Shown piece by piece: positions 18,060-27,431 of a stretch of DNA of 64,000 nt. Origin of the DNA: Methylobacterium sp. CB376 (GTDB lineage: Bacteria; Pseudomonadota; Alphaproteobacteria; Rhizobiales; Beijerinckiaceae); NCBI RefSeq assembly GCF_029714205.1, contig NZ_CP121648.1, forward strand, positions 4,415,001-4,479,000. The letters are read 5' to 3'. How positions within the stretch are numbered: position 1 is the first letter of the stretch; every line of letters begins with the position of its first letter. The position numbers and the translations under genes were made by a program. The notes below the pieces were generated by a model. That model saw nothing but the letters and a program-made list of their open reading frames with translations, had not been told where the DNA came from and made no database searches.

Positions 18060-20185
18060 CAGACCGACCCCACCGTCTTGAGCCTCGCCCGTGGGTGGAT
18101 CTCCGCCTGGCTCATCACCGGCGTCTCGCGCCGGAAGCGCTCGATGATCGAGCGCACGAAGGGGCGGGCCTGGACCGAGGTGACCAGCACCGGCATCTCG
18201 CCCATCCGCGCCGCCTCCTCGAAGCGGTCGCGCACGGTCGTCACGAATTCCGACAGGCGCGAGGGCTGCATCGCGAGGTGACGCTCGTCGCCCTGGCCGA
18301 CGATCGCGTCGAGGAAGGCGCTCTCCCAGGCCGGCGACAGGGTGATGATCGGCAGCACCCCGCCCGGGCCCTGGTACTGGGCGCAGATCTGCCGGCCGAG
18401 CCGGGCGCGGACGTGCTCGACGATGTCGCGCGGGTTCTTCACGTGGCCCGCCACCTCGGCGATCCCCTCCACGATCGTGCCGAGGTCGCGGATCGAGACC
18501 CGCTCGGCCAGGAGGTACTGGAGCACCCGCTGGATGCCGGTCGTGGCGATCTGGCTCGGGACGATCTCCTTGAGGAGTTCGGTGTGCTCCTTGGGCAATT
18601 CCCGCAGCAGCTTCTGCACCTCGACGTGGTTGAGGAGTTCGGAGACGTGGGCCTTGATCACCTCGGTGAGGTGGGTCGAGACGACCGTGGCGGCATCCAC
18701 CACGGTGTAGCCGCGCAGCTGGGCCTGGTCGCGCAGCGAGGCGTCGATCCAGGTGGCCGGGAGCCCGAAGGTCGGCTCCAGCAGGTGCTGGCCGGGCAGC
18801 TGCACCTGGCCGCCCATCGGGTCCATCGCCATGAACTGGCCCGGGAAGACCTGGCCCGTGCCCGCCTCGATCTCCTTGACCCGGACGATGTAGGTGTTCG
18901 CGTCGAGCTGGACGTTGTCGAGGATGCGCACGGAGGGCATCACGAAGCCGAGCTCCGCCGCGAGCTGCCGGCGCAGGGCCTTGATCTGCTCGGTGAGCCG
19001 GTCCTGGCCGCCCGGGCCGTTGACCAGGGCGAGGAGCGCGTAGCCCATCTCGAGCTTCAGGTCGTCGAGGCGGAGCAGGTCCGCGACCGTCTCCTCCTTG
19101 GGCTGCGCCGCGCCGGCGCCGGGCGCGCCGCCCGCCGCCGGCGCCTCCGGGTCGACCGGCTTGGGCATCCGCGCGATCCGGCGCGCGAGGTAGGCGGCCC
19201 CGCCCGCGAGGAAGAGGAAGGGCAGCATCGGGATGCCGGGCAGGAGGGCGATCAGCAGCATCACCGCCGCCGACATCCCGAGCGCCTTGGGGTAATTGGC
19301 GATCTGGCGCCCGAGCGCCCGGTCCGCGGCGCCCCGCACGCCCGCCTTCGAGACCAGCAGGCCCGCCGCCGTCGAGACGATCAGGGCCGGCACCTGACTG
19401 ACCAGCCCGTCCCCGACCGTCAGCAGCGTGTAGGATTGCGCCGCGGCGCCGAAGCCCATCCCCTGCTGCATCGTCCCGATGATGATGCCGCCCACCACGT
19501 TGATGAAGGTGATGAGCAGGGCCGCGACCGCGTCCCCGCGCACGAATTTCGAGGCGCCGTCCATGGCGCCGAAGAAGGCGCTCTCCTCCTCCAGCGCCTG
19601 CCGCCGGGCGCGCGCCGTCTTCTCGTCGATGAGCCCGGCCGAGAGGTCGGCGTCGATCGCCATCTGCTTGCCCGGCATGGCGTCGAGGCTGAAGCGCGCC
19701 GCCACCTCGGCGATGCGGCCCGAGCCCTTCGTGATCACCACGAAGTTCACGATGATCAGGATCGCGAAGACGATGATCCCGATCAGGAAGTTGCCCCCCA
19801 TCACGAAGTGCCCGAAGGCCTCGATCACCTGGCCCGCCGCCGCCGTGCCCTCGTGCCCGTGGCCGAGGATGAGCCGGGTCGAGGCGAGGTTGAGCGCCAG
19901 CCGCAGCATCGTGGCGATCAGCAGGACGGTCGGGAAGACCGTGAATTCCAGCGGGTTCTCGATGAAGAGCCCGGTCATCAGGATCAGCACGGACAGGATG
20001 ATCGACACGGCGAGGAGCAGGTCGAGCAGCAGCGCCGGCAGCGGGAAGATCAGCACCACCAGGATGCCCATCACCGCGATGGCGAGGACGAGGTCGCTGC
20101 GCCGCGTCAGGCCGACGAGGTCCGCGCGCGTCGGCAGCGCGAAGGCGCGCAGCGCATCGAGCCCCGTCGCCTTCGCGTCGCTCAT
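18059..20185 (-). CDS. flhA: flagellar biosynthesis protein FlhA
   Basis: A 708-residue core component of the flagellar type III export gate. The N-terminal half has about eight transmembrane helices (residues 30-325). The conserved cytoplasmic FHIPEP loop begins near SGRIAEVAARFSLDAMPGKQMAIDADL. The large C-terminal cytosolic domain, from about residue 350, docks substrates and chaperones. The ATG at 20185 gives MSDAKATGLDALRAFALPTR and the normal family length; the frame open upstream to 20371 is spurious. It is separated from fliI-fliJ by about 8 kb, as in many Rhizobiales with scattered flagellar genes. Confidence 0.97.
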   Translation of the reverse strand: MSDAKATGLDALRAFALPTRADLVGLTRRSDLVLAIAVMGILVVLIFPLPALLLDLLLAVSIILSVLILMTGLFIENPLEFTVFPTVLLIATMLRLALNLASTRLILGHGHEGTAAAGQVIEAFGHFVMGGNFLIGIIVFAILIIVNFVVITKGSGRIAEVAARFSLDAMPGKQMAIDADLSAGLIDEKTARARRQALEEESAFFGAMDGASKFVRGDAVAALLITFINVVGGIIIGTMQQGMGFGAAAQSYTLLTVGDGLVSQVPALIVSTAAGLLVSKAGVRGAADRALGRQIANYPKALGMSAAVMLLIALLPGIPMLPFLFLAGGAAYLARRIARMPKPVDPEAPAAGGAPGAGAAQPKEETVADLLRLDDLKLEMGYALLALVNGPGGQDRLTEQIKALRRQLAAELGFVMPSVRILDNVQLDANTYIVRVKEIEAGTGQVFPGQFMAMDPMGGQVQLPGQHLLEPTFGLPATWIDASLRDQAQLRGYTVVDAATVVSTHLTEVIKAHVSELLNHVEVQKLLRELPKEHTELLKEIVPSQIATTGIQRVLQYLLAERVSIRDLGTIVEGIAEVAGHVKNPRDIVEHVRARLGRQICAQYQGPGGVLPIITLSPAWESAFLDAIVGQGDERHLAMQPSRLSEFVTTVRDRFEEAARMGEMPVLVTSVQARPFVRSIIERFRRETPVMSQAEIHPRARLKTVGSV

Positions 20186-20522
20186 CCCGGATTCCGCCCC
20201 GCCCTCACCCGGCAAGATCTGCCGGGTGCATGGTGAAGGATCCGTTAAGACACCCGCCCGGCCCGGCCGTTCCCGCGGCGCAGCGCCGTCGCTCTCATCA
20301 CCGGTTGTTGGCCGGCTGCTCTTCGCGGCAGTGCAGCAAGGCAAGTGACATGCCCCGCTGTGCCGCAGCAAAAAACAAGCACAGGACCGGAACCGTGACG
20401 GTCAAGTTCGATCAATCCGGGAAGAACGACGTGGTGGCCCTGCGCCACCTCGGCGATTTTGCGGAACCAAGTGGCGGCATAACGATTGAGACGGTAACCC
20501 AAACCGACACGTCGAGGAGATC
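20186..20522. other. divergent upstream region of flhA and a small secreted protein
   Basis: No gene is visible. The right end contains GAGGAG just before the start at 20523. Two GGAACC motifs (near 20387 and 20463) resemble the -35 of general-stress EcfG promoters, but no partner at the right spacing was found. Confidence 0.4.
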
Positions 20523-20912
20523 ATGCGCACCACCCTGATCACCGTCGCGACCCTGAGCCTGCTCGGGGCCGGGATCGCGCAGGCCCAGACGACCGTGACC
20601 GGCGAGCCGGCGCGGGATGCCAAGCCCAGCACGCAGTCGCAGGGCCAGGAGGCCGTCACCCGGCCGAACACCGACACGGTCGACAAGGGCAATCCCGGCA
20701 CCACCGGCACGCTCACCAACGCCAAGCTCGAGCCCGGTGCCAACAGCTTCACCGAGGGCCAGGCCCGCAGCCGCCTCGAGAAGTCCGGCTTCACCGAGAT
20801 CAAGGACCTGAAGAAGGACGACCAGGGCATCTGGCGCGGCCACGCGATGCAGTCCGGCAAGTCCGTCCAGGTCGGGCTCGACTTCAAGGGCAACGTCGCC
20901 GCCAACCCGTGA
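20523..20912 (+). CDS. small secreted PepSY-like protein
   Basis: A 129-residue protein with a clear Sec signal peptide (residues 1-21, TLITVATLSLLGAGIAQAQ). A Thr/Asp/Gly-rich linker follows, then a small C-terminal domain, FTEGQARSRLEKSGFTEIKD to VGLDFKGNVAANP. That domain resembles PepSY-type folds found in many short periplasmic proteins of Methylobacterium. GAGGAG lies just upstream of the ATG. Function is unknown. The following gene starts 45 bp downstream and is a general-stress-type protein, so envelope or desiccation stress is a reasonable guess but no more. Confidence 0.75.
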   Translation: MRTTLITVATLSLLGAGIAQAQTTVTGEPARDAKPSTQSQGQEAVTRPNTDTVDKGNPGTTGTLTNAKLEPGANSFTEGQARSRLEKSGFTEIKDLKKDDQGIWRGHAMQSGKSVQVGLDFKGNVAANP

Positions 20913-20957
20913 CCGCTGCCCGCGACGCACAGGATTCCTCTCACGAAGGAGCGCCCG

Positions 20958-21782
20958 ATGGCGACCCGCACAATCTCGGCCCTGTTCGATTCCTACGATG
21001 ACGCCGCCGCCGCCGTGCGGAAGGTGGAGGCGGCCGGCGTGCCGCATTCCGACGTCAGCATCGTCGCCAACAACGAGGGCGACCGCTATTCCGGCCACGC
21101 GACCGCGCACGACACCGCCCACAAGACCTCGGACGGGGCGGGGGCGGGCGCGAGCGTCGGCACGGTGCTCGGCGGCGGCGCCGGGCTCCTCGCCGGCCTC
21201 GGCCTCCTCGCCATTCCGGGCGTGGGCCCGGTCGTCGCGGCGGGCTGGCTGGTCGCGACCCTGACCGGCGCCGGCGTCGGCGCGGCGGCGGGCGGCCTCC
21301 TCGGCTCGCTCACCGGGGCCGGCCTGAGCGAGGACGAGGCCCACGCCTACGCGGAGGGCGTGCGCCGGGGCGGCACCCTGGTGACGGTGCGGGCGGACGA
21401 CGCCACCGCCGACCGGGTGACGAGCCTGCTCAAGGAGCACGGCTCCGTCGACATGGACCAGCGCATGCAGGGCTGGCGCAGCGAGGGCTGGACCGGCCGC
21501 CACGACGCCACCGGCTCCTACAGCAACCCCGCCACGGTGGCGGGCGGCGAGGTCGGCAGCACGGCGATCGGGGCCGCGGGCTCGACCACGACCGGCCTCG
21601 GCACCGGCGCCCCGCTCCCGACGAGCGGCGTGCCGTACGGGGCCGGCCCGACCCCGGCCGGTCAGGCCATGGACGCGGCGGTCGAGCGCGACACCCTCGC
21701 GGGCACCACGCGCGAGCGCCACGCCGCGATCGAGGACGAGCTCCCCCCGGTCCGCCGCCCGGTCGAGACCGACCGGCGCTGA
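20958..21782 (+). CDS. general stress protein 17M-like membrane-spanning protein
   Basis: A 274-residue protein. It begins with a domain like general stress protein 17M/YflT (ISALFDSYDDAAAAVRKVEA, about residues 6-50). A Gly/Ala-rich hydrophobic hairpin follows at about 65-120, similar to glycine-zipper membrane segments. Next comes a second alpha/beta part (GGTLVTVRADDATADRVTSLL) and a low-complexity Gly/Thr-rich tail. The architecture is common in alphaproteobacteria and associated with stress-induced envelope proteins, with unknown biochemical role. AAGGAG lies a few bases before the start. Confidence 0.75.
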   Translation: MATRTISALFDSYDDAAAAVRKVEAAGVPHSDVSIVANNEGDRYSGHATAHDTAHKTSDGAGAGASVGTVLGGGAGLLAGLGLLAIPGVGPVVAAGWLVATLTGAGVGAAAGGLLGSLTGAGLSEDEAHAYAEGVRRGGTLVTVRADDATADRVTSLLKEHGSVDMDQRMQGWRSEGWTGRHDATGSYSNPATVAGGEVGSTAIGAAGSTTTGLGTGAPLPTSGVPYGAGPTPAGQAMDAAVERDTLAGTTRERHAAIEDELPPVRRPVETDRR

Positions 21783-21854
21783 CGCGATCCGGCGTCCGGA
21801 CGCTCGGTCGGGACGCCGGACCACCGCGCGGCGCGACCGAGCGGATGACGGGTG

Positions 21855-21979
21855 ATACCACCGGGCATTTCCAATGACCGGTGGTGCTGCGCTCGAATTT
21901 TCGCCAAGCCCTTGGCTTGAAATCGAAAATTCGAGATGGATCAACGGCTCGATGCGTCAGCATCCTGAGCCGTTGGTAT
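21855..21979. repeat. cluster of three compound hairpins
   Basis: Three adjacent long palindromes fill 120 bp after the stress-protein gene. Hairpin 1 pairs ACCACCGG (21857-21864) with CCGGTGGT (21878-21885) and continues inward with CATT/AATG. Hairpin 2 pairs CTCGAATTTTCG (21892-21903) with CGAAAATTCGAG (21924-21935), with inner CAAGCC/GGCTTG. Hairpin 3 pairs CAACGGCTC (21942-21950) with GAGCCGTTG (21967-21975), with inner GATGC/GCATC. ATACCA at 21855-21860 can alternatively pair with TGGTAT at 21974-21979, closing a multi-branch structure. Confidence 0.85.
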
Positions 21980-21998
21980 GACGTGCAGCTTGGCTGAC

Positions 21999-22032
21999 GG
22001 CCCGGCCGGGGATGCCCCGGCCGGGCCTTCTT
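21999..22032 (+). terminator. strong intrinsic terminator
   Basis: A perfect 13-bp stem: GGCCCGGCCGGGG (21999-22011) pairs with CCCCGGCCGGGCC (22015-22027), loop ATG, followed by TTCTTC. It terminates plus-strand transcripts coming from the stress-protein genes through the hairpin cluster. Confidence 0.85.
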
Positions 22033-22318
22033 CGTGGGCGGTCGGCCGGGTCCCGGCGGCCTGCGCCGCGAAAGCTGCTCGGCCCGCGGCGCGGGCGGCC
22101 TTGCCGGACGACCCCGCACTCCCCCCGTCGAACGATCCTCCCGGGCGCCCGGTGCGCCGATCGCCCCGCGAACCGAGTCCCGGGTTGAGGCCGCCGCGTC
22201 GCTAGGCGTGGCCGAGGGCGGGGGCGTAGACTGCGCCATCGTTGGCAGTTCCGACTCCGTAGGCGCCGACGGCTGAGAGACCCTGTGTGCTCCCGCTTAC
22301 GTCAGGCAGGAGCCCACC

Positions 22319-22630
22319 ATGCGGACGCCACGCGCGGACGCCTCCAGACTCGTCCGGCAAACGGAAGCGAGCATCGCGCGGTCGCGCCAGGTGCTGGCGC
22401 AATCCTACGCGATCCTCAGGCGCGCGAACCTGGTGCTGAACTCGCTCCGTCACGGTCGCGGCACGCGCTCCGCGCCGGGGGACGACGGGCCCGCCGAGGC
22501 GGGCGCGCGGGAAGTCACCGCCGCGAATCCCGACGATCCGGCCGGCAACGCCGGCACGTCCGGCACGCGCAGCCCGGACGGCGGGGATGCGCGGCCGCTC
22601 GCGGGGCACCCCGTCGCGCCCCGCCGCTGA
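22319..22630 (+). CDS. hypothetical protein
   Basis: A 103-residue protein with no recognised domain. Residues 1-45 are basic and predicted helical (DASRLVRQTEASIARSRQVL); the rest is Gly/Asp/Pro-rich and probably disordered. AGGAG lies about six bases before the ATG. The helix-plus-tail form resembles short hypothetical proteins common in Methylobacterium. It could also be chance in this GC-rich DNA. Confidence 0.5.
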   Translation: MRTPRADASRLVRQTEASIARSRQVLAQSYAILRRANLVLNSLRHGRGTRSAPGDDGPAEAGAREVTAANPDDPAGNAGTSGTRSPDGGDARPLAGHPVAPRR

Positions 22631-22851
22631 GCCGGGGCGGCCAGCGGTGCGGCGGCGGCAATTCTGCGGGACCAGGATCGTGAGAGGGATCGCTGCGGGC
22701 GATCCCGCGCGGGGCGAGGGTGTCGGCGAAGGGTGTCGGCGAAGGGTGTCGGCTGCGGGCGTCCCAGGCCTCCGCGGTGAGCGCGTCGGCAGTCGGGGCG
22801 GCGGTGACGGCGGGGCTCGGGGACGCGGCCCTCGCCCGGCCCGTGGCGCCC

Positions 22852-24156
22852 TCAGGCGCGCCCGAGGTCGGGGCCGAGGTCGGGCTGCCGCCGCTGCCGC
22901 CCTCGGAGGTGATGCTGCACGCGCGCGACCAGGGCGCGCGCGCCGCGGGCGCCCTCAGGCTGATCGCCGGGGCCTTCCGGGCGGCGCCGGGCTGAGGGGC
23001 GCCGGAAGAGGAGGCGGCCGATCACGGTGCCGAGCCTTCGGCAGAACAGGGCCGCGGCGAGGAACCACGCGGCGGCGAGCCAGAGGGCCTGGAGCAGCGT
23101 GAGCGCCGCCGCGCCGAGCACCAGGGCGCCGCGGCCGAGGAGGGCGAGGGCCCCGCGGGCGCGGGTGCCGAGCCGTTCCGAGAGCCGGCCCGCCCGGCGC
23201 AGGTCGTCCGCGCTCTCGGCGAGGGAGAGGGCCTGCAGGATGCCGCGGGTACCGACCCGCCGCTGCAGGGCCGCCGCCTCCTCGCCGAGCCCGCGCAGGC
23301 GGCGCAGGGCGGCGGGGCGCAGGGCCCCGCCGAGCGTCGCCCGGGCGCCCGCGAGATCGAGGCGCGCGAGGGCCGCGAAACTGCCCCGGAGCGCGCCCGC
23401 ATCGACCAAGCCCTCGGTGGCGCGGGCGAGGATTCCCTGCAGCGGCTTCGACAGGCGCCCGGTCCGGGTCGCGAGCTTGAGGGTGGTGGTGCCCGCATGG
23501 GCCGGCACGCCCGCCCCGGCGGCGAGCCCGAACGAGGCGACGGTGGCGCCCGTGAGGGTGAGGCCGACCGCCGAGAGGCCGAGCAGCATCGGGTCGTAGG
23601 CTTCCCGGCGCAGGAACTTGCCGCCCTCGCTCCAGAGGTCGCGCAGGTCGCCGTAACCGACGAGGTCGCCCGCGAGCGCCCCGGCGAGGCCCGGCACGCC
23701 CTCGCCCTGGCCGGTGGCGAAGCCGCGCGCCGCCTCCGCGACGGCCCGCGCCGCCGCGCTTTCCTCCAGGGCCGCCACCGCCGCCCGGCGCGCCGGCGCC
23801 ACCGCCGCGCCCTCGTGCTCCGCCACCGCGACGAGGCTGCGGGCGAGGTCCGGATCGCCCGCCGCCAGGGCGGCATCGATCTCCCGGCCGAGGCGCTCCG
23901 GCGTCGCGGCCTCGCGCAGCCGCAGGGCCGCGAGCGCCCCCGGGTCGTCGGCCGCCTCGCGCAGCTGCCAGGCCGCCCCGGCCCGCGGCAGCAGCGCCGC
24001 CGCCGCGGCCGCGAGGAGGCAGGCGGCGCCCGCGAGCAGCAGCGCGCCGGCCGCGCGGCGCGGCCGCGCCGGGCGGGGAGGCGGGGGAGGGCGCAGGAGG
24101 GCATGCGAGCGGGATCCTTCTCGGCGAGAGATAGGAGCGCCCCCGCGCGCCCGCAC
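22852..24156 (-). CDS. hypothetical membrane protein
   Basis: A 434-residue protein with no family I can name. It has an N-terminal hydrophobic helix (ALLLAGAACLLAAAAAALLP, about residues 37-56) and a long Ala/Arg/Glu-rich helical middle. There are further hydrophobic segments near 185-215 and a C-terminal pair (ALVLGAAALTLLQALWLAAAW) ending in basic residues. The alternative frames across the same bases lack hydrophobic patterning, so this frame is the real one. The start is a GTG at 24156 with no strong ribosome binding site, so the N-terminus is uncertain. It is divergent from a small gene at 24255. Confidence 0.65.
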   Translation of the reverse strand: MRARGGAPISRREGSRSHALLRPPPPPRPARPRRAAGALLLAGAACLLAAAAAALLPRAGAAWQLREAADDPGALAALRLREAATPERLGREIDAALAAGDPDLARSLVAVAEHEGAAVAPARRAAVAALEESAAARAVAEAARGFATGQGEGVPGLAGALAGDLVGYGDLRDLWSEGGKFLRREAYDPMLLGLSAVGLTLTGATVASFGLAAGAGVPAHAGTTTLKLATRTGRLSKPLQGILARATEGLVDAGALRGSFAALARLDLAGARATLGGALRPAALRRLRGLGEEAAALQRRVGTRGILQALSLAESADDLRRAGRLSERLGTRARGALALLGRGALVLGAAALTLLQALWLAAAWFLAAALFCRRLGTVIGRLLFRRPSARRRPEGPGDQPEGARGARALVARVQHHLRGRQRRQPDLGPDLGRA

Positions 24157-24254
24157 GTGGCGGCCCCGCCACGCGGCCCGCTTTCCCGGGGGGCCCGGCC
24201 ACGGGGCGGCCCACCTTTACCGGCGCTTAACCATGGCGCCCGCCCTATGCGGCC

Positions 24255-24464
24255 ATGCCGCACGACGCTTCGCCCCCGCCTTCCTCCTACGATCCGCTGG
24301 CGGATGCGCGCGCGCTGCATGCCCGCATCGAGGCCCTGCGCCACGCCATGCGCCTGCAGATCCGCGCGCTGGACGGCCTGGAGCGCCGCCTGACGCCCCT
24401 GCGCCCCGAGGGACGGCAGGGCGCGGCGCGGCTTCGCGACCTCAAGGCGCTCGGGATGCTGTAG
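24255..24464 (+). CDS. small hypothetical protein
   Basis: A 69-residue, probably helical protein (LADARALHARIEALRHAMRLQIRALDG region) with no recognised domain. It is divergent from the membrane-protein gene at 24156. The even heptad pattern suggests a short coiled coil. Confidence 0.5.
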   Translation: MPHDASPPPSSYDPLADARALHARIEALRHAMRLQIRALDGLERRLTPLRPEGRQGAARLRDLKALGML

Positions 24465-24768
24465 CCTCCGCGGCGGCACCCCGCCGGGCCGTGCCGAGGG
24501 CTGCGGGTTTGCCTGGCCCGATCGTGTCCCCTGGTGGGTGTCGTGCGCGACCGCCCGCGGCGGCTGCCGCGAGGGGCGAACCCCGCAGTTCCTGCTCGCG
24601 AACGGTCCTGGGGCCGCGGCGTCTCGCGCGCGCGGTCCTGTCGCGGAAGGACGGACTCCGCGGCCCTCCGGAAACGCGGTGAGGAACGGATAACCTTGGC
24701 GGGAGGACGCCCGGGACGGCCCGCGGGTCCGCGCGTTGAGCAAGGGAGCCGAAGGCGGGGAGCAGCGC

Positions 24769-24999
24769 ATGCAGGACCGGTGCGGCCCGACCCCGGTGAC
24801 GATCCGGCTCCGCGATCGGACGATCACCGCGAGCGTGCGGGCCGTGGGCGGGACCCTCGATCTGCCCCTCTGGCCCGACGGCCCGCCCCGCCGCCTGCGC
24901 CAGATCGTGCTCGATCTCGGCGCGGCGGGCGCGCCGGTGGAACTCTGGCTCGACGAAGCGGCGGCCGCCGGCCTCAGCGGGGGGCCATCACGGTCCTGA
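24769..24999 (+). CDS. small hypothetical protein
   Basis: A 76-residue protein with alternating hydrophobic residues suggesting a small beta-rich fold (VTIRLRDRTITASVRAVGG). GGGGAG at 24757-24762 precedes the ATG at 24769 by six bases; the frame is open to a TTG at 24736. Its 3' end overlaps the end of the convergent response-regulator gene by 26 bp. No function can be assigned. Confidence 0.5.
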   Translation: MQDRCGPTPVTIRLRDRTITASVRAVGGTLDLPLWPDGPPRRLRQIVLDLGAAGAPVELWLDEAAAAGLSGGPSRS

Positions 25000-25375
25000 G
25001 CACCTCCAGGATATCGTCGCCGCGGCAGGGCCGGGCGACGAACTGCGCGTCCTCGGGCATCCGGTCCGGATCGGGCTTGGCGCGGCCCGACACGATCACG
25101 GTCGGCAGGCCGGGGCGCAGCTGGGAGGCCGTGCGGGCGAGGTCGAATCCGTCGGTCTTGCCCGACAATTCCACGTCCGTGATGAGGGCGACGATGTCGG
25201 GACGGCTCTCGAGCAGGGAGAGCGCCCGCTCCGCCGAGGCCGATTGGAGGGCCTCGAAGCCCGCCGCCTCCAGGACGTCGCTCAGGTCCATGATGGTGAG
25301 TGCCTCATCCTCCACCACCAGCACGACGGGCCGCTCGCCCGGCACGGTCTCGTTCTCGGTCCCCACGGTCACCAT
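24974..25375 (-). CDS. single-domain response regulator
   Basis: A 133-residue stand-alone receiver domain. The acidic pair ED is in [17 protein letters not shown], the probable phospho-acceptor Asp is in [11 protein letters not shown], and the switch region is [11 protein letters not shown]. There is no output domain, so it probably signals by protein contact; many such FixJ/CheY-like regulators act in alphaproteobacterial stress signalling. The ribosome binding site GGAGG directly abuts the ATG at 25375. Translation may therefore really begin at the in-frame GTG at 25366, nine bases from the site. Confidence 0.82.
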   Translation of the reverse strand: MVTVGTENETVPGERPVVLVVEDEALTIMDLSDVLEAAGFEALQSASAERALSLLESRPDIVALITDVELSGKTDGFDLARTASQLRPGLPTVIVSGRAKPDPDRMPEDAQFVARPCRGDDILEVLRTVMAPR

Positions 25376-25777
25376 CCTCCGCGCTCGGCCCATCCGGCCG
25401 GTACGCCCGGTGGGCGATCCATGCGGAGGGCGTGTTGATCTGCGCCGACCGCCGGTCCACCGCCTGATGCGCCGACCGATGATCGAAACGAGGGACGGCA
25501 CGCCCCGGTTGCAGGCCGCCCCGGGCCGGCGCCGCAGCGCCCGGCCGCGCCGCCCCGACGCGGTGGGGCGACACCCCTAAGGTTGGCCGGCCAGGCGTGG
25601 ATGTCCAGCCCGGGCGGGTCCGCGGCCGGTGCGGCCGGCGCCGGGCCGTGGCCGCGCGGCCACAGCCTGCGCGGCCCGGGCAGGGGTTCGCGGGGTGCGC
25701 CCGCTTGCGCGGAGGCCCGCACCCCGCTAGAGGACGGCGTCCCGCCACCACGGCCCCGCGCCGCGGCGGCCCGGGTC
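25376..25777. other. intergenic region before tRNA-Ser
   Basis: Very GC-rich, with no convincing gene. It holds the promoters of the response regulator (minus strand) and of tRNA-Ser (plus strand), but no clear -35/-10 pair stands out. Confidence 0.5.
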
Positions 25778-25867
<90 letters not shown>

Positions 25868-26329
25868 AGCCTTGAGCGTAAGCCCTTGAAGAAACGTGTT
25901 TTTTAGGGGCGCTTGTTGCGCTTGCCCCAACTATTACCCCAATGCGTTGCACGCTCGCACGAGGGGAGGCGCATTGTCGTCGCGGCCGGTCGCTCGCAGC
26001 GCCGGCCGGTCCAGGTCCCGTTTGATCAAGCACTGGCCGCGGGCGCGCTCATCCTCACGGGCGCGGGCCCATCGGCTCCACGGTTGACGTCGGTTGGGGC
26101 GCAGGCCGGCCCGCGCGGCACGGCGGGAGGCCCGAACGGCCACCGCGCGGGCGGCGCCCTCATCACGAGTCGGGGTCGGGCTGCTTTCCACCGGAGCCTG
26201 TCGGCCCTGGCCCGTTCCGGCTGCCGTCATCATGTCGGCTCGGCGGGCGGGACGATCGCCGCCCGTTCCGAGACGCGCCGGATTGTGCGCGTCAGTGCGC
26301 CCCTACGCGCGACCTCGGGAGGCGGCAGG
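25868..26329. other. island left-end region without gene
   Basis: No supported gene. A CCCCAA pair at 25924 and 25937 begins a segment, ACCCCAATGCGTTGCACG (25936-25953), that matches 15 of 18 bases of 48172-48189 at the other end. This makes it a candidate integrase arm-binding site. The rest is GC-rich and featureless. Confidence 0.5.
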
Positions 26330-27157
26330 ATGCGGCACGTCCTCGGGCTCGCTACGGGCTTGGCGCTCCTCCTCGGCGACGAGCCGGGTCGGGCGAACCC
26401 GTCGCGGCATGATCAGGTCCGCATCGTCTACGACCGTCCCAAGAGCGCGGAGGCGCTCGCGATCTACCGGGACCTCAAGGGACGCCGCGTGCTCGAAGGC
26501 CTTCGGGAGATCGTCGGCGGGGTGCGCCTGCCGCGTTCGCTCACCCTGCGGTTCGCGGCGTGCAACGGTGAGGCCAACGCGTGGTACGCGCCCGAGAACC
26601 GGACCGTCACCCTCTGCTACGAGTACGTCCGGTACGTGCAGGACCGGGCGCCCAAACAAGCGTCCACAGCTGGGATCGGGCGCCGCGACGCGGTCTTCGG
26701 TCCCCTGGCGCAGGTGTTCCTGCACGAGGCCGGGCACGCCCTGTTCGATCTCCTCGACGTACCGGTGCTCGGCAGGGAGGAGGATGCCGCCGACCAGTTC
26801 GCGGCTCACGTCCTGCTCGAACTGCCGCCCGCGCAGGCTCGGCCCATCATCGACGGCATCGCACACCTGTACCGCAGCCACGCGGTCGAGGAAGAGGCGG
26901 AGGAGGCCGTGCTCGCCGACGATCACAGCCTCGCCTTGCAGCGCCTCTACAACCTCCTCTGCCTCGCCTACGGGGCGGACCGCCGCGCCTTCGGCTACCT
27001 CGTCGCGGGCGGTGCCCTGCCGCAGGCGCGCGCCGAACAATGCGGGGCGGAGTACGACCTCGCCACGGACTCGCTGCGCAGGCTCTTCCGGAGCCACCTC
27101 CGCGGCGGACGGCTGGAGCGCGCACGCGTCCGCCGCGCATTCCGATGGATGTTCTGA
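26330..27157 (+). CDS. secreted DUF4344-type metallopeptidase
   Basis: A 275-residue protein with an N-terminal signal peptide (residues 1-21, HVLGLATGLALLLG). It contains the zinc-peptidase motif HEAGH in FLHEAGHALFDLLDVPVLGR near residues 130-149, followed by REEDAADQFAAHVLL, which probably supplies the third metal ligand. This matches DUF4344 putative metallopeptidases, thought to be periplasmic. The ATG at 26330 follows GGAGGCGGCAGG, a reasonable ribosome binding site. Being beside a RiPP cluster, it could in principle process the precursor, but family members also occur without such clusters, so this is speculative. Confidence 0.8.
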   Translation: MRHVLGLATGLALLLGDEPGRANPSRHDQVRIVYDRPKSAEALAIYRDLKGRRVLEGLREIVGGVRLPRSLTLRFAACNGEANAWYAPENRTVTLCYEYVRYVQDRAPKQASTAGIGRRDAVFGPLAQVFLHEAGHALFDLLDVPVLGREEDAADQFAAHVLLELPPAQARPIIDGIAHLYRSHAVEEEAEEAVLADDHSLALQRLYNLLCLAYGADRRAFGYLVAGGALPQARAEQCGAEYDLATDSLRRLFRSHLRGGRLERARVRRAFRWMF

Positions 27158-27431
27158 CCCGTTGGCCGGATGCGGCTGGCGCTCGCCTTTTCGACCCGAA
27201 GGTGACGACCCGAACGGCACGGATCGCGTGCGCCTCGGCGTCGGCCCACACTCGGGGGCCAACCGCCGCCCCGAGTGGAGCGCTGCGATCGGCTCGAGCC
27301 TTGCCGGATGGTCTTGCCGAAACGGATTTCGGAGGACCGCGATAGGTCGATCGTCCGGTCCATGCGATGATGCGGGCGGCCCTTGGCGGCGATGCTCCGC
27401 GATGGGTGTGGCCCACCTCGGCGAAAGGCCC

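Noticed and set aside
18095..20236. 713-codon plus-strand frame opposite flhA
   Set aside because: His/Arg/Asp-rich mirror of flhA codons; flhA on the minus strand is unambiguous.
20380..20490. EcfG-type stress promoter upstream of the small secreted protein
   Set aside because: Two GGAACC motifs exist, but the CGAT-like partners are only about 14 bases away, too close for the known spacing.
22720..22995. 91-codon plus-strand frame
   Set aside because: It overlaps the end of the minus-strand membrane-protein gene and contains only Ala/Gly/Val low-complexity sequence.
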